Shown here piece by piece: positions 63,746 through 64,000 of a DNA stretch of 64,000 bases (positions within the stretch are counted from its first letter, which is position 1; every line of letters starts with the position of its first letter). Under the pieces are notes generated by a model, which did not search any database, was not told where the DNA came from, and worked only from the letters and a program-made list of their open reading frames with translations. A program made the translations under genes and the position numbers. This stretch comes from Colwellia psychrerythraea (GTDB lineage: Bacteria > Pseudomonadota > Gammaproteobacteria > Enterobacterales > Alteromonadaceae): assembly GCA_002163005.1 (NCBI GenBank), contig MAAF01000040.1, positions 124,001 to 188,000 of the forward strand. The letters run 5' to 3'.

Positions 63746-64000
63746 ATGAATAATATATCTAAACACAATAATACCTCACCCCTTTATATTCCTTATTCAG
63801 GTCCAAGTTTGCTAGAAACGCCGTTATTAAATAAAGGCAGTGCTTTTAGTTTATCTGAGCGAGAACAGTTTAATTTAACAGGATTATTACCACCTAGATA
63901 TGAGTCAATTGATGAACAAGTCGCTAGGGCCTATCAACAATATTCAAGCTTTAACAGTGACCTTAATAAGCACATCTACCTACGCGCCATTCATGACAAT
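63746..64000 (+). CDS. maeA: NAD-dependent malic enzyme, N-terminal part (cut by the window end)
   Basis: The first 85 codons of the gene are present. [35 protein letters not shown] and the [10 protein letters not shown] segment closely follow the N-terminus of E. coli MaeA (SfcA), which converts malate and NAD to pyruvate, CO2 and NADH. GAG lies about 8 bases before the ATG. Its place after a C4-dicarboxylate TRAP operon suggests that imported malate is turned into pyruvate. The catalytic Tyr and NAD-binding regions are beyond the window. Confidence 0.92.
   Translation, partial: MNNISKHNNTSPLYIPYSGPSLLETPLLNKGSAFSLSEREQFNLTGLLPPRYESIDEQVARAYQQYSSFNSDLNKHIYLRAIHDN

Noticed and set aside
63569-63766. 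Minus-strand frame of 65 codons before maeA
   Set aside because: It overlaps the maeA start and promoter region and resembles no known protein.
1-64000. CRISPR array, phage genes, tRNA or rRNA genes
   Set aside because: No regular repeat-spacer pattern, integrase, phage structural gene or cloverleaf-like or rRNA-like sequence was noticed; this was by eye and a dedicated search could still find a short RNA gene.

Overview
The window looks like a chromosomal segment of an AT-rich marine gammaproteobacterium. Gene content and protein style (cyanophycin locus, TRAP dicarboxylate uptake, many TonB-dependent receptors, PepSY and DUF3325/DUF3649 iron genes, HU, NAD malic enzyme) point to Alteromonadales, most likely Colwelliaceae (Colwellia or Thalassotalea type). 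The family placement is an inference from sequence style; no rRNA or tRNA gene was seen.

Layout. 1-7.3 kb: the end of a FIST-domain gene overlapping a three-PAS hybrid histidine kinase (NosP/NahK-like pair), a c-type haem protein, a giant DUF748/AsmA-like protein and HU. 7.3-16.5 kb: a cyanophycin (Asp-Arg polymer) locus with a Mur-ligase-only paralogue, CphA synthetase, cyanophycinase, isoaspartyl dipeptidase and an EIIC-like membrane protein that has a pair of ARG-box-like sites upstream. A 310-bp MITE sits between cphA and the paralogue. 16.5-21.4 kb: a four-gene unit (GtrB-like and ArnT-like glycosyltransferases plus a two-component system) divergent from gtrA, with a large inverted repeat between them. 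21.5-36.1 kb: redox and haem/iron uptake genes (dihaem peroxidase, dihaem cytochrome, haem-type TonB receptor, DUF4198, PepSY/DUF2271), a regulator with a degenerate receiver, an ExbB-ExbD-ExbD-TonB energiser and an RND efflux pair.

36.5-45.96 kb: a TerB-like gene, then a large minus-strand metal-efflux cluster in which a BlaI-type repressor and an M56 (BlaR1-like) membrane protease precede CzcCBA, a HupE/UreJ permease, a membrane-anchored protein and a His-rich periplasmic protein. I see four copies of one operator-like palindrome at its two promoters; this is the most interesting candidate system in the window. 45.97-48.3 kb is a gene graveyard (broken HU, broken secreted protein, 5'-truncated LysE, broken PepSY reductase, a solo MITE end) surrounding an intact ribA.

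48.3-53.1 kb: a TonB receptor separated from its shared Fur-type control region by a second MITE, and the divergent DUF3325-DUF3649-PepSY operon. 53.2-58.5 kb: a membrane-anchored FAD oxidoreductase split by one in-frame stop, a divergent Tat-signal methyltransferase-like protein and a phospholipase D lipoprotein. 59.0-64.0 kb: porin, DctP-DctQ-DctM TRAP transporter and the start of NAD malic enzyme, a coherent route for C4-dicarboxylate uptake and conversion to pyruvate.
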